This document shows, one piece after another, positions 1 through 5,854 of a stretch of DNA of 6,383 nucleotides. Below the pieces are notes generated by a model. It was given only the letters and a program-made list of their open reading frames with translations. It was not told where the DNA came from and searched no databases. Within the stretch, counting starts at the first letter, position 1. Each line of letters starts with the position of its first letter. The stretch spans positions 1 to 6,383 of the forward strand of contig JAKBRR010000104.1 in NCBI GenBank assembly GCA_021845325.1, given 5' to 3'. Source of the stretch: Thermoplasmata archaeon (GTDB lineage: Archaea > Thermoplasmatota > Thermoplasmata > Thermoplasmatales > Thermoplasmataceae). The translations under genes and the position numbers were made by a program.

Positions 1-88
1 CCAGCTTCACGGTTATCCATTTTGGTTCTTCTTCTAATTCAAAACCTACAAGTTCACCTTTATCAGGCATGCCACCCTGAGGAATCAT
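1..88 (-). CDS. Hypothetical protein, 5' end only (cut by left window edge)
   Basis: This is the amino-terminal 29 codons of an unrecognised minus-strand gene. The visible protein starts MIPQGGMPDKGELVGF and continues with an acidic ELEEEP stretch and WITVKL, a normal soluble-protein composition with no signal peptide or membrane segment. ATG at 88 was chosen because a strong BoxA (TTTTTATATAA on the minus strand, 106-116) lies about 23-25 bases upstream, which fits leaderless transcription. The ATG at 70 (residue 7) is an alternative, with a weak GGGTGG purine stretch in front of it. The frame stays open upstream for about 20 codons, to a TGA near 150, but has no ATG there. The gene is divergent from the restriction-modification gene, with 326 bases between the two starts. 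No function can be assigned from so short a fragment. Confidence 0.55.
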   Translation of the reverse strand, partial: MIPQGGMPDKGELVGFELEEEPKWITVKL

Positions 89-105
89 TGATACCGATTC
101 CGGGG

Positions 106-116
106 TTATATAAAAA
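106..116 (-). promoter_or_regulatory. Archaeal BoxA (TATA element) for the left-edge gene
   Basis: The minus strand reads TTTTTATATAA here, very close to the archaeal BoxA consensus TTTATATA. Its centre is about 23-25 bases before the ATG at 88. Transcription would therefore start at or next to that codon, which fits a leaderless mRNA. Confidence 0.55.
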
Positions 117-384
117 GATAGAAGTGGTAAGATAATTTGTGGTTCTCTTCTTAGTTTTCATATAAACGAGAAAAGATTATAGTCTTTCTATAGCTGTTTA
201 GAATAAATACTGAGAATAAACACCCTTTAACTTTCTTTTTACAATATAAATAGGGCTCAAAGAGAGAACTTATGTCTTGTATGAAAAGTTCTATGGGTAA
301 GACAATAAGTCTTTGATTTACTTTTAAAAAATTCAAATGCATTAAGGTCCAAGGATTCAGATTCTTGCAATTATCAAGAGTAGT
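117..384. other. Divergent intergenic region, no supported gene
   Basis: AT-rich DNA lies between the two divergent promoters. A minus-strand frame of 107 codons (151-474) crosses it. Its product is rich in Cys, Tyr, Leu and Ile, its start lies antisense inside the restriction-modification gene, and it has no promoter-like spacing, so it is not called. No RNA gene, strong terminator hairpin or repeat was seen. The region probably serves only the two divergent promoters. Confidence 0.4.
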
Positions 385-392
385 TTTATCTA
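385..392 (+). promoter_or_regulatory. Candidate BoxA for the restriction-modification gene
   Basis: TTTATCTA resembles the archaeal BoxA. Its centre is about 26-27 bases before the GTG at 415, which predicts a leaderless transcript. A second AT-rich stretch, CATATATC at 402-409, is too close to the start to serve. Confidence 0.4.
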
Positions 393-414
393 AATTATTC
401 TCATATATCAATCC

Positions 415-3400
415 GTGGTTACAAAATCCATATTTGTCGATTATATAACACGATTGAAAGAGACATATGTACAAGGTGACTGTACGGAAATGTCATATAG
501 AACCCCATTACAAAATCTAATTGAAGAAGCTTTTGACAATTGTAGACTCACTGAAGAGGCAAAGCAGCCTGAAAATTTAATTGGCAGACCAGATTTTAAG
601 GCAAGATTCAAAGGAGTAGATATAGGGTACATAGAGACAAAGGACCTATTTTTTGACCTTGCCTCAGTTTTGGAAAGCGACCAGATTAAGAAATACACAG
701 CAAGCATTGACAATCTAATCCTAACAAACTACTCAAGATTCTTGCTTATAAGAAATCAATCCGTAATTTGGGATGTAGAACTGATACCCCACTATATGAT
801 TAGCCAAAAACAATGGATAGTTAGTGATGAGAAAATTGCTTCACTAAAGAATCTATTTCAGACCTTTCTTGATTTTGACTTACCTATGATAAAAACTGCA
901 GAATCTCTTGCAAATGAACTGGCAAAGAAGTGCAGGCTTCTAAAAGAACTTGCAAAACATCAACTTGAAATGGACATAAAGAATCTAAAATTTCAAGAGA
1001 CAACTTCAAGTGTGTTGGAGTTTTATAAACTTATTCAAGAGTTGATTCCCGAGATAACAATAGATGACTGTGCTGATGCTTATGCTCAAACAATTGGATA
1101 TGGACTATTCCTTGGAAAATATTACCAAACTGTTTACTCTAATAAGTCTAAATCATTAATGGAATTTATTTCAAGAAGCAATGCAGCTAGTTTTATACCA
1201 GAAAGCATAGGGCTTATTCGGAAAATACTACACGAAGCAGGTTTCTTGTTGCCGGATAACTTGCAATGGATAGTTGACGAGATTTGTTATATATTGAACA
1301 AATCTGACATAGAATCTAGTCTTCAAGATGTTACAGAAAGGACCGGTCATAAATCTGAACAAGAGAAAGATGCATTCCTTTTATTTTATGAAGATTTTCT
1401 TGGAAAATATGATCCGGAAAAGCGAAAATCAAGGGGAGTCTACTATACTCCAAGACAGGTCGTTTCTTTTATTGTAAGATCCGTGGAAATCGTCTTAAAA
1501 GAGAAATTTGGGAAATTAGACGGGTTCGCAGATGAAAGTGTCACAGTTTTAGATCCTGCAACAGGAACTGGTACTTTTCTTAATCTTGTGTATGTTCGTT
1601 CTCTACTTCAGCTATCGTATTCCAAAAAAAGTGGATTAATTCCCAGTAAAATCCATAACCATATTCTAAAAAATTTTTACGGTTTCGAGTTGCTCATCCC
1701 ACCATATATCCTAGCCCATCTAAAGCTAAGCAGACAGCTTTCGAATTGGGGCGAAACCATAGAGGGTAAAGAACGAGTACAAGTCTACTTAACTAATTCT
1801 CTTGAAAAGCCATTTGAGCACAACCCCAACACTTTGGACGCTTTTATGAAAGAGATAACTCAAGAAGGCGAAGCTGCAAGCAAGGTTAAGAAAAAACCAA
1901 TATTGGTAATTTTAGGAAATCCACCATATTCTGGGGAATCCTCGAATAAGGGAGAATGGGCAAATAGGTTGCTTAAAGCAGAATATAGAAGGTCCGATGG
2001 AACCTTAGATGAGGGGTACTACAAGATAGGAGGAAAGGCCTTAAAAGAAAAGAATCCGAAGTGGTTGCAAGATGATTATGTAAAATTCATAAGATTTGCA
2101 CAAAAAAAGATTGATGAACTCGATGAGGGAGTACTGGCTTTCATCACGAATCATGCGTATCTTGATAATCCGACATTTAGAGGAATGCGATACTCATTAT
2201 TAGGCTCGTTTGATGAGATTTATAGTCTTAATTTACACGGAAATTCTTCGAAAAAGGAAAAATGTCCTGACGGATCTAAAGATGAAAATGTGTTTGACAT
2301 AAAACAAGGGGTCTCAATTTCAATCTTCGTAAAGAATAAAAGAAGGGCAGAAAATAGTAAAATATTTTATGCAGACATTTGGGGCCTACGAGAAGAAAAA
2401 TACAAAATACTGGAAAGGAGAAATATAAAATCAGTTAACTGGGAGACTTTTGAACCTAAACCCCCACATTATCTATTCGTTCCTACCACTCTTAACGAGG
2501 AAGAAAGGCTTCAAGATGTACCATCATTAAATGAAATATTTCCATCAAAAAACGTCGGAATATTAACAGCGAGGGATAAGTTAACAATCGGCTGGTCAAA
2601 AGAGGAAGTATGGAAAACAGTAAATGATTTCATTGCACACGATCCTGAAGAAGCAAGGACAAAATACAATTTAGGGAAAGATGTGAGAGATTGGAAGGTT
2701 AAGTTGGCCCAAGAAGACATCAAAAAAGATGGGCCAGATAAGAATAAAATTGTTCCAATTTTATACAGACCTTTTGATATACGTTTCACTTATTACACCG
2801 GTAGATCTCGAGGATTTATTTGTAGGCCCAGGCAAGAGATTATGGACTGCATGATGGATGGTAATATCGCCCTAGTTTCAGTTAGGCAGGTCGCCGAGGG
2901 AATTTTCAACCATGTTTTTGTCTCAAAATCGATCATTGATGCTAGACTAACAACTAGCAACAAAGGGATTGCTTATATGTTTCCCCTCTATTCAATTAAA
3001 GAAGGGCAAAAGTATGCAAATATAAAACAAGAAATTATTCAGAGGTACTCTAAAATCCTGAATAGAGAACCATCTCCTGAAGAGTTACTTAGTTATATCT
3101 ATGGTGTTTTAAACTCGAATTCATATAGGAAACAGTTTGCTGATTGGCTTAAAATTGATTTTCCTAAGATACCGTACCCTAAAAATAAAGAAATGTTTGA
3201 GAAAATCTCTTCTGTTGGAATGAGGTTGATTCATTTGCACTTGATGAATTCAAATTTGTCTAACCAAGTAGGTTTCGAAATTCCGGGTGAAAATGAAATT
3301 AAATCAATATACTATCAAAAAGGCAATATTTGGATAAACAAGGATCAGTGTTTTTCAAATGTCCCAAAGAATGTCTGGGATTATGAAGTCTGTGGTTATA

Positions 3401-3540
3401 AAGTGTTAGACAAGTGGCTTAAGAGTAGAATAGGTAGGAAACTTAGCTCCATTGAAGTTGAACATCTTATGCAGGTCATAGAGACAATAAGGGAAACAAT
3501 AGAAATATGTAGTGAGATTGAAGACATAGAATATCTTTGA
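415..3540 (+). CDS. Single-chain restriction-modification enzyme: PD-(D/E)xK nuclease + N6-adenine methyltransferase + type ISP-like specificity domain, no helicase
   Basis: The predicted protein (1041 aa) both methylates adenine at a specific site using S-adenosylmethionine and cuts unmodified DNA. Seen in sequence: a nuclease fold at about residues 1-125 with P59-D60 and E74-T-K76 of the PD-(D/E)xK motif; a helical coupler at about 130-335; a methyltransferase at about 339-680. The methyltransferase has motif X-like GVYYTP (341-346), SAM-binding motif I DPATGTGTF (380-388), catalytic motif IV NPPY (502-505) and a motif VI-like FITN (576-579). The C-terminal part (about 700-1041) shows ISP-like signatures: LTARDKL, YRPFDIRF (784-791), FPLYS (856-860) and a closing GYKVLDKWLKSRIGRKL. 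All catalytic motifs look intact. Classical type ISP enzymes such as LlaGI, about 1570 aa, carry a helicase between nuclease and methyltransferase. Here there is no Walker A or DEAD-box motif, so the chain is closer in architecture to a type IIG enzyme. GTG 415 was chosen because the conserved first helix (FVDYITRLKETYVQGD) precedes the next Met at residue 26. The gene stands alone, convergent to the next operon. The recognition site cannot be read from sequence. Confidence 0.93.
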   Translation: MVTKSIFVDYITRLKETYVQGDCTEMSYRTPLQNLIEEAFDNCRLTEEAKQPENLIGRPDFKARFKGVDIGYIETKDLFFDLASVLESDQIKKYTASIDNLILTNYSRFLLIRNQSVIWDVELIPHYMISQKQWIVSDEKIASLKNLFQTFLDFDLPMIKTAESLANELAKKCRLLKELAKHQLEMDIKNLKFQETTSSVLEFYKLIQELIPEITIDDCADAYAQTIGYGLFLGKYYQTVYSNKSKSLMEFISRSNAASFIPESIGLIRKILHEAGFLLPDNLQWIVDEICYILNKSDIESSLQDVTERTGHKSEQEKDAFLLFYEDFLGKYDPEKRKSRGVYYTPRQVVSFIVRSVEIVLKEKFGKLDGFADESVTVLDPATGTGTFLNLVYVRSLLQLSYSKKSGLIPSKIHNHILKNFYGFELLIPPYILAHLKLSRQLSNWGETIEGKERVQVYLTNSLEKPFEHNPNTLDAFMKEITQEGEAASKVKKKPILVILGNPPYSGESSNKGEWANRLLKAEYRRSDGTLDEGYYKIGGKALKEKNPKWLQDDYVKFIRFAQKKIDELDEGVLAFITNHAYLDNPTFRGMRYSLLGSFDEIYSLNLHGNSSKKEKCPDGSKDENVFDIKQGVSISIFVKNKRRAENSKIFYADIWGLREEKYKILERRNIKSVNWETFEPKPPHYLFVPTTLNEEERLQDVPSLNEIFPSKNVGILTARDKLTIGWSKEEVWKTVNDFIAHDPEEARTKYNLGKDVRDWKVKLAQEDIKKDGPDKNKIVPILYRPFDIRFTYYTGRSRGFICRPRQEIMDCMMDGNIALVSVRQVAEGIFNHVFVSKSIIDARLTTSNKGIAYMFPLYSIKEGQKYANIKQEIIQRYSKILNREPSPEELLSYIYGVLNSNSYRKQFADWLKIDFPKIPYPKNKEMFEKISSVGMRLIHLHLMNSNLSNQVGFEIPGENEIKSIYYQKGNIWINKDQCFSNVPKNVWDYEVCGYKVLDKWLKSRIGRKLSSIEVEHLMQVIETIRETIEICSEIEDIEYL

Positions 3541-3606
3541 TATTAGGGCAGGAGAATATTTTGAGATGAAACCTATGTAATAAGTTGTGTAACTAATAAA
3601 TTGAGT

Positions 3607-3645
3607 AAAAAAAGGAAAATTTAAATTTTATAAGTTTATACTTAT
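3607..3645 (-). terminator. Probable terminator for the minus-strand two-gene operon
   Basis: On the minus strand a hairpin (ATAAGT/ACTTAT arms with a 4-base loop, 3630-3645) is followed by a 14-base AT palindrome (3616-3629) and then a T7 run (A7 on plus, 3607-3613). U-tracts are the main archaeal termination signal. It lies about 50-85 bases past the stop of the 70-residue gene. On the plus strand the hairpin is not followed by a T-tract, so termination of the restriction-modification gene is less clear. Confidence 0.4.
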
Positions 3646-3673
3646 TGGTAAATTGGTTATCCTTGGTTTCATT

Positions 3674-3707
3674 TTGATATGAGATTGCTTGCATCAGTTC
3701 ATATCGA
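3674..3707. repeat. Inverted repeat spanning the 3' end of the small gene
   Basis: GATATGA (3676-3682) pairs with TCATATC (3699-3705). One G-T pair extends the stem to about nine base pairs around a 16-base loop. The stop codon of the 70-residue minus-strand gene (3694-3696) sits in the loop. It may help to end or stabilise transcripts from either convergent gene, or it may be chance. Confidence 0.3.
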
Positions 3708-3906
3708 TGGAAACCTTAATTATTAATGGCCTTGACTCAAGAAACTTCTTCTTGATGTATAGCACGCCAATTGCTTCTTTATCCCCTTTGGCTTCATACA
3801 CAAGATTATTTTTTGTGCATTTCTCAAGTCGAAGCTCGCTTTCTACTTTTACCCTGTTCACCTCCTTCCACACTAAGTAAGTAATGGAACATGACTTATG
3901 CCTCAT
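3694..3906 (-). CDS. Small conserved-looking, probably beta-rich protein (70 aa)
   Basis: This is a small cytoplasmic protein of unknown function. Its core reads LRLEKCTKNNLVYEAKG (residues 25-41), then AIGVLYIKKKFL (45-56), then IIKVSI (62-67): alternating beta-strand-like segments. From memory, small archaeal and bacterial hypothetical proteins share the general pattern LxLEKxTKN...YE...IGxLYIxK...IxVxI, but no function is known to me. The ATG at 3906 overlaps the last 11 bases of the upstream 234-residue gene in another frame, so translation is probably coupled. The first 18 residues (MRHKSCSITYLVWKEVNR) look unlike the rest. A perfect Shine-Dalgarno GGAGGTGA (3858-3865) lies inside them, so the true start may be farther in: GTG at 3861 (codon 16), or a start near 3852, where the codon is GTA. 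The core is confident as coding; the start is not. Confidence 0.72.
   Translation of the reverse strand: MRHKSCSITYLVWKEVNRVKVESELRLEKCTKNNLVYEAKGDKEAIGVLYIKKKFLESRPLIIKVSIDMN
3858..3865 (-). promoter_or_regulatory. Perfect Shine-Dalgarno sequence inside the small gene's reading frame
   Basis: The minus strand reads GGAGGTGA, fully complementary to the usual archaeal 16S rRNA 3' end. Counting GGAGGTG as the core, six bases follow before the in-frame codon GTA (3850-3852), where homology-style reasoning would place the start (VKVESELRLEK). GTA is not a normal start codon. The site therefore either drives an unusual start, marks a mutated start, or is coincidental. Confidence 0.4.
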
Positions 3907-4600
3907 CTTTTTGCTTCGCCGAAGATTTTTCTCTGAAAGTCTTCTCTAAGATTGCTAAATAAGCTTTCGCAATGTCAATAGTATCTGTGTCTATAATATA
4001 GACTGTGCCGTACTTCGTGATAAGTTTGGCAGAAGCATCGCTCACTGTCTCGATTTCTGTTTCATTCTTCGGGCTCAGTTTTGCATAATTTTTAGTTTCG
4101 TCTCTATCTAACGCCGTTAGTTGAGATGTAATCTTATCCAGGTTAATCTTTCTTATATCGGAAAGGTATGCATCCCTTACTTTGTGTTGAATTGCTTGGG
4201 CTTCATTTGGCTTTGCATCAGTCCATTTAGCGAGGTCAGCCCATATATCATTTGGCAGTTGATCCGTATACTTTTCGTACAGTAATTTATAGATATCGAC
4301 GGATTTCAAAGCACCTAATGAGGCGTTTATTCTTTCCTCTTCATTGTCTGGGAATGTTGCTTGTTTACCTAAAGTTGAAACTTGAGGCTTTCCACGAGGA
4401 GTAAACATAGAATATGAACGAAGGTCTGCCAATTTAGATCTGTATGCTCCATTTGTGGCATTACTGTACCCAAAATGTCTTGCCGCTATTTCTGGATCTA
4501 CTTCTTCAAAGCCAAACTGTGCATAGAAAGATTTGGTAAGTTCGATTGCAGTTGATAGACGTGTGTTCGGAACAGATTTATTACCAATGTTCATGTGCAT
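3896..4600 (-). CDS. Hypothetical protein with predicted double winged-helix architecture (234 aa)
   Basis: The protein is probably a DNA-binding or adaptor protein, but I do not recognise a named family. Residues about 15-83 look like a winged helix: helix 16-30, turn-helix DPEIAARHFGYS (35-46), a recognition-helix-like GAYRSKLADLRSY (51-63), and a hairpin wing ending in STLGKQATFP. Residues about 95-150 (SLGALKSVDIYKLLYEKYTD, then a helix ending VRDAYLSDIR) resemble a second helical or winged-helix unit of the kind seen in DUF5343-type proteins. A linker rich in Thr, Asp and Lys follows. The end is beta-alpha (LITKYGTVYIID, then DIAKAYLAILEKTF at 209-222). There are no catalytic motifs, signal peptide or membrane segments. 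ATG at 4600 was chosen because a BoxA is centred about 28 bases upstream, and the Met at residue 3 is an alternative. It overlaps the 70-residue gene by 11 bases, so the two form an operon. An imperfect palindrome between BoxA and start (4604-4621) could be an autoregulatory site. Confidence 0.85.
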   Translation of the reverse strand: MHMNIGNKSVPNTRLSTAIELTKSFYAQFGFEEVDPEIAARHFGYSNATNGAYRSKLADLRSYSMFTPRGKPQVSTLGKQATFPDNEEERINASLGALKSVDIYKLLYEKYTDQLPNDIWADLAKWTDAKPNEAQAIQHKVRDAYLSDIRKINLDKITSQLTALDRDETKNYAKLSPKNETEIETVSDASAKLITKYGTVYIIDTDTIDIAKAYLAILEKTFREKSSAKQKDEA

Positions 4601-4603
4601 TCA

Positions 4604-4621
4604 CAATAATTGAATTGATTG
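4604..4621. promoter_or_regulatory. Imperfect palindrome at the wHTH operon promoter, possible operator
   Basis: An 18-base stretch begins CAAT and ends ATTG, with six of nine position pairs complementary. It sits exactly between the BoxA and the start codon of the predicted winged-helix gene. Binding here would block transcription, so autoregulation is a reasonable inference. In AT-rich DNA such symmetry can also arise by chance. Confidence 0.25.
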
Positions 4622-4624
4622 TTG

Positions 4625-4632
4625 TTTAAAAA
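4625..4632 (-). promoter_or_regulatory. BoxA of the minus-strand operon
   Basis: The minus strand reads TTTTTAAA, centred about 28 bases before the ATG at 4600. That would place transcription start within one or two bases of the start codon, a leaderless arrangement. Confidence 0.5.
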
Positions 4633-5034
4633 TTTCATGTTACTTTCTATGCTACTTTCGATAAATAATTAGTAATTTTACTACATTAGAAGAAGTAAAG
4701 TAGTAGACTTATCGTTTATGTTTTTACATTGATTTACTACTACATCTATTTAAATAACATTATAAAATGATATTTTTCAGATTCTGTGTTAGAATGATCA
4801 TTATATTCAAGACGTATTTCATAGATATCGGAATAGAAATAGGTGATTGTACGTATAATTGCCGTTATTATAAGTATAATTATCTATGTAGTTGTCTTTG
4901 TATACACTTATATGAAAATAACACCTACCGTATTTAAATTCAAGGATACAGTTTAAGAATGGTTAACTGTTATTCAGGTATCAAAAAGAAATTACTGTTT
5001 ATCAAAGCGCAAGCTCGAATTCGAGATTCTAGAC
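4633..5034. other. AT-rich gene-free stretch
   Basis: No coding frame with credible composition was seen on either strand. Small symmetric elements include repeated TACTAC/GTAGTAG motifs (7-base arms at 4700-4706 and 4737-4743), a 10-base palindrome AATGATCATT (4793-4802) and two copies of GTATAATT near 4853 and 4874. None is strong enough to name as an operator. The stretch separates the winged-helix operon promoter from a decayed small gene. Confidence 0.4.
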
Positions 5035-5185
5035 TTAATCCCAATGTAAACTCTTGTTCTCGGTCCACCCAATATACTCCAATTTATGCGCTTCCTCAAT
5101 GCGTGATTTGGGACAATTTAACTCGTTTTTTCGTGAATTCATACCTTATGGCCATCAGTTCCTCTGTCTCCTTCGGTTTAGGCAT
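5035..5185 (-). pseudogene. Frameshifted remnant of a small charged protein gene (about 50 aa)
   Basis: From ATG 5185 the minus strand reads MPKPKETEELMAIRYEFTKK, and this frame stops at 5096-5098. Just after an A6 run (T6 on plus, 5126-5131) the next frame reads NELNCPKSRIEEAHKLEYI, then GWTENKSLHWD, and stops at 5035-5037. Together they give a normal charged soluble protein of about 50 residues, so a one-base indel in the homopolymer is the simplest explanation. A TTTAAAAG element about 38 bases upstream could be its BoxA. The overlapping plus-strand 88-codon frame (4959-5225) is Ser/Phe/Leu-rich, as expected for the complement of Glu/Lys codons, and is rejected. The family is not recognised. 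A sequencing error or a real decayed gene are both possible. Confidence 0.35.
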
Positions 5186-5260
5186 TTTTTATGGCTTGAA
5201 TAATCATTTCAAAATCGACTTTTAAATCATAATTTATTGGATTTTACCAATACTTGGGGA

Positions 5261-5506
5261 ATGAACATACAAAATCGTATCAAGAAATTGTTTAAGGTAA
5301 AAGAGTGGGTCATTTTTCGAATATTGGTGGATTTCTTGAACCTCTCTGTTCTATTTCAGTCTTAGATATCTATCAACATAGATATAACTTACTCTGGTCT
5401 TAATACTCACACAGATTACGACCCTCTAAAAGGACATCATCAAGCTTCCAGAATGTTCTTGGATATTCAAGTAAAAGATGAAATCCTGCATTCTCCGATT
5501 ATTTAG
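5261..5506 (+). pseudogene. Possible decayed gene fragment with an in-frame amber stop
   Basis: From ATG 5261 the frame reads MNIQNRIKKLFKVKEWVIF, then RILVDFLNLSVLFQS, then TAG at 5363-5365. It continues ISINIDITYSGLNTHTDYDP, then LKGHHQASRMFLDIQVKDEI, and ends at TAG 5504-5506. Only one stop in about 82 codons is fewer than expected for DNA this AT-rich, which suggests a former gene. The complementary minus frame is also fairly open (two stops), so the strand is uncertain. No family is recognised, and no transposase motif was found. It could be noise. Confidence 0.25.
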
Positions 5507-5640
5507 TGAAATTTGAGACAACCTATAAGATAACATTAACTTATTAATAGAAAATTGTTAACTTTTTTGTTGACTGATATTTACCAGAATCCTAATCTGA
5601 AGGCATGAAACATTCTTGGTTATCATCGTATCTCAGCACT

Positions 5641-5649
5641 TTTAATATA
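5641..5649 (+). promoter_or_regulatory. BoxA of the tRNA-Leu gene
   Basis: TTTAATATA is centred about 30 bases before the mature 5' end of the tRNA. Transcription would start near 5671, leaving a short leader for RNase P to remove. Confidence 0.55.
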
Positions 5650-5674
5650 TTCCCGAAGCATAAACGGATTAATT

Positions 5675-5759
5675 GCGAGGGTAACAAAGCCTGGCCAACT
5701 GTGCAGGACTTAAGATTCTGTCTCGTAGGAGTTCGTGGGTTCAAATCCCATCCCTCGCA
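5675..5759 (+). tRNA. tRNA-Leu (anticodon UAA)
   Basis: This is a complete 85-base class II tRNA that reads UUA codons (and UUG by wobble) for leucine. The acceptor stem GCGAGGG/CCCTCGC (5675-5681 with 5752-5758) is perfect, with discriminator A5759 and no encoded CCA. The anticodon stem CAGGA/TTCTG (5704-5708 with 5716-5720) closes the loop CTTAAGA, placing anticodon TAA at 5711-5713. The long variable arm (5721-5734) marks it as leucine or serine type. The T arm is GTGGG-TTCAAAT-CCCAT. The D loop has the conserved GG. The body closely matches archaeal tRNA-Leu. There is no intron. The D stem ACA/TGT is unusually weak, with an A10-U25 pair in place of the usual G10-C25. The gene is monocistronic, with its own BoxA and a following T7 tract. 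Confidence 0.96.
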
Positions 5760-5767
5760 TAATTCAG

Positions 5768-5774
5768 TTTTTTT
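5768..5774 (+). terminator. U-tract terminator of the tRNA-Leu gene
   Basis: A run of seven T begins nine bases after the mature tRNA 3' end. This is the usual archaeal termination signal for tRNA genes. Confidence 0.6.
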
Positions 5775-5812
5775 CAAAAACCTTGTATTATTTAATTGGT
5801 GAATTTCTCAGA

Positions 5813-5854
5813 AAAACCAAATTGATAATCAAAAATCAAATTTTTTTAGGTTTT
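5813..5854. repeat. Imperfect long inverted repeat with internal T7
   Basis: AAAACC (5813-5818) pairs with GGTTTT (5849-5854). AAATTGAT (5819-5826) pairs with ATCAAATTT (5835-5843) apart from one bulged base. The loop is eight bases, and the 3' arm carries a run of seven T. It could back up tRNA termination or be the end of a small transcript. No gene beside it explains it. Confidence 0.3.

Noticed and set aside
151..474. 107-codon minus-strand frame between the left-edge gene and the restriction-modification gene
   Set aside because: Cys/Tyr/Leu-rich composition. Its start is antisense inside the conserved first helix of the restriction-modification gene, with no BoxA or Shine-Dalgarno at its start. 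Not excluded, but not supported.
441..713. 90-codon minus-strand frame
   Set aside because: Lies wholly antisense to the nuclease domain of the restriction-modification gene, with the Ser/Leu-rich composition of a shadow frame.
2511..2789. 92-codon minus-strand frame
   Set aside because: Lies wholly antisense to the well-conserved specificity domain; Ser/Phe/Leu-rich shadow.
3689..3880. 63-codon plus-strand frame
   Set aside because: Complement of the small beta-rich gene. Its Ser/Phe-rich sequence mirrors the Lys/Glu codons of the real gene.
4959..5225. 88-codon plus-strand frame
   Set aside because: Ser/Cys/Phe-rich. The opposite strand reads as charged, normal protein (frameshifted remnant at 5035-5185), so this is probably its shadow.
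5740..5759. Duplicate of the tRNA-Leu 3' end as an integration (att) site
   Set aside because: No second copy of the sequence is present elsewhere in the window, and no integrase gene is visible.
5592..5802. Overlapping 61- and 65-codon frames on both strands
   Set aside because: Both run through the tRNA-Leu gene; the GWDLNPRTPTRQ-like peptide is a familiar artefact of translating a tRNA complement.
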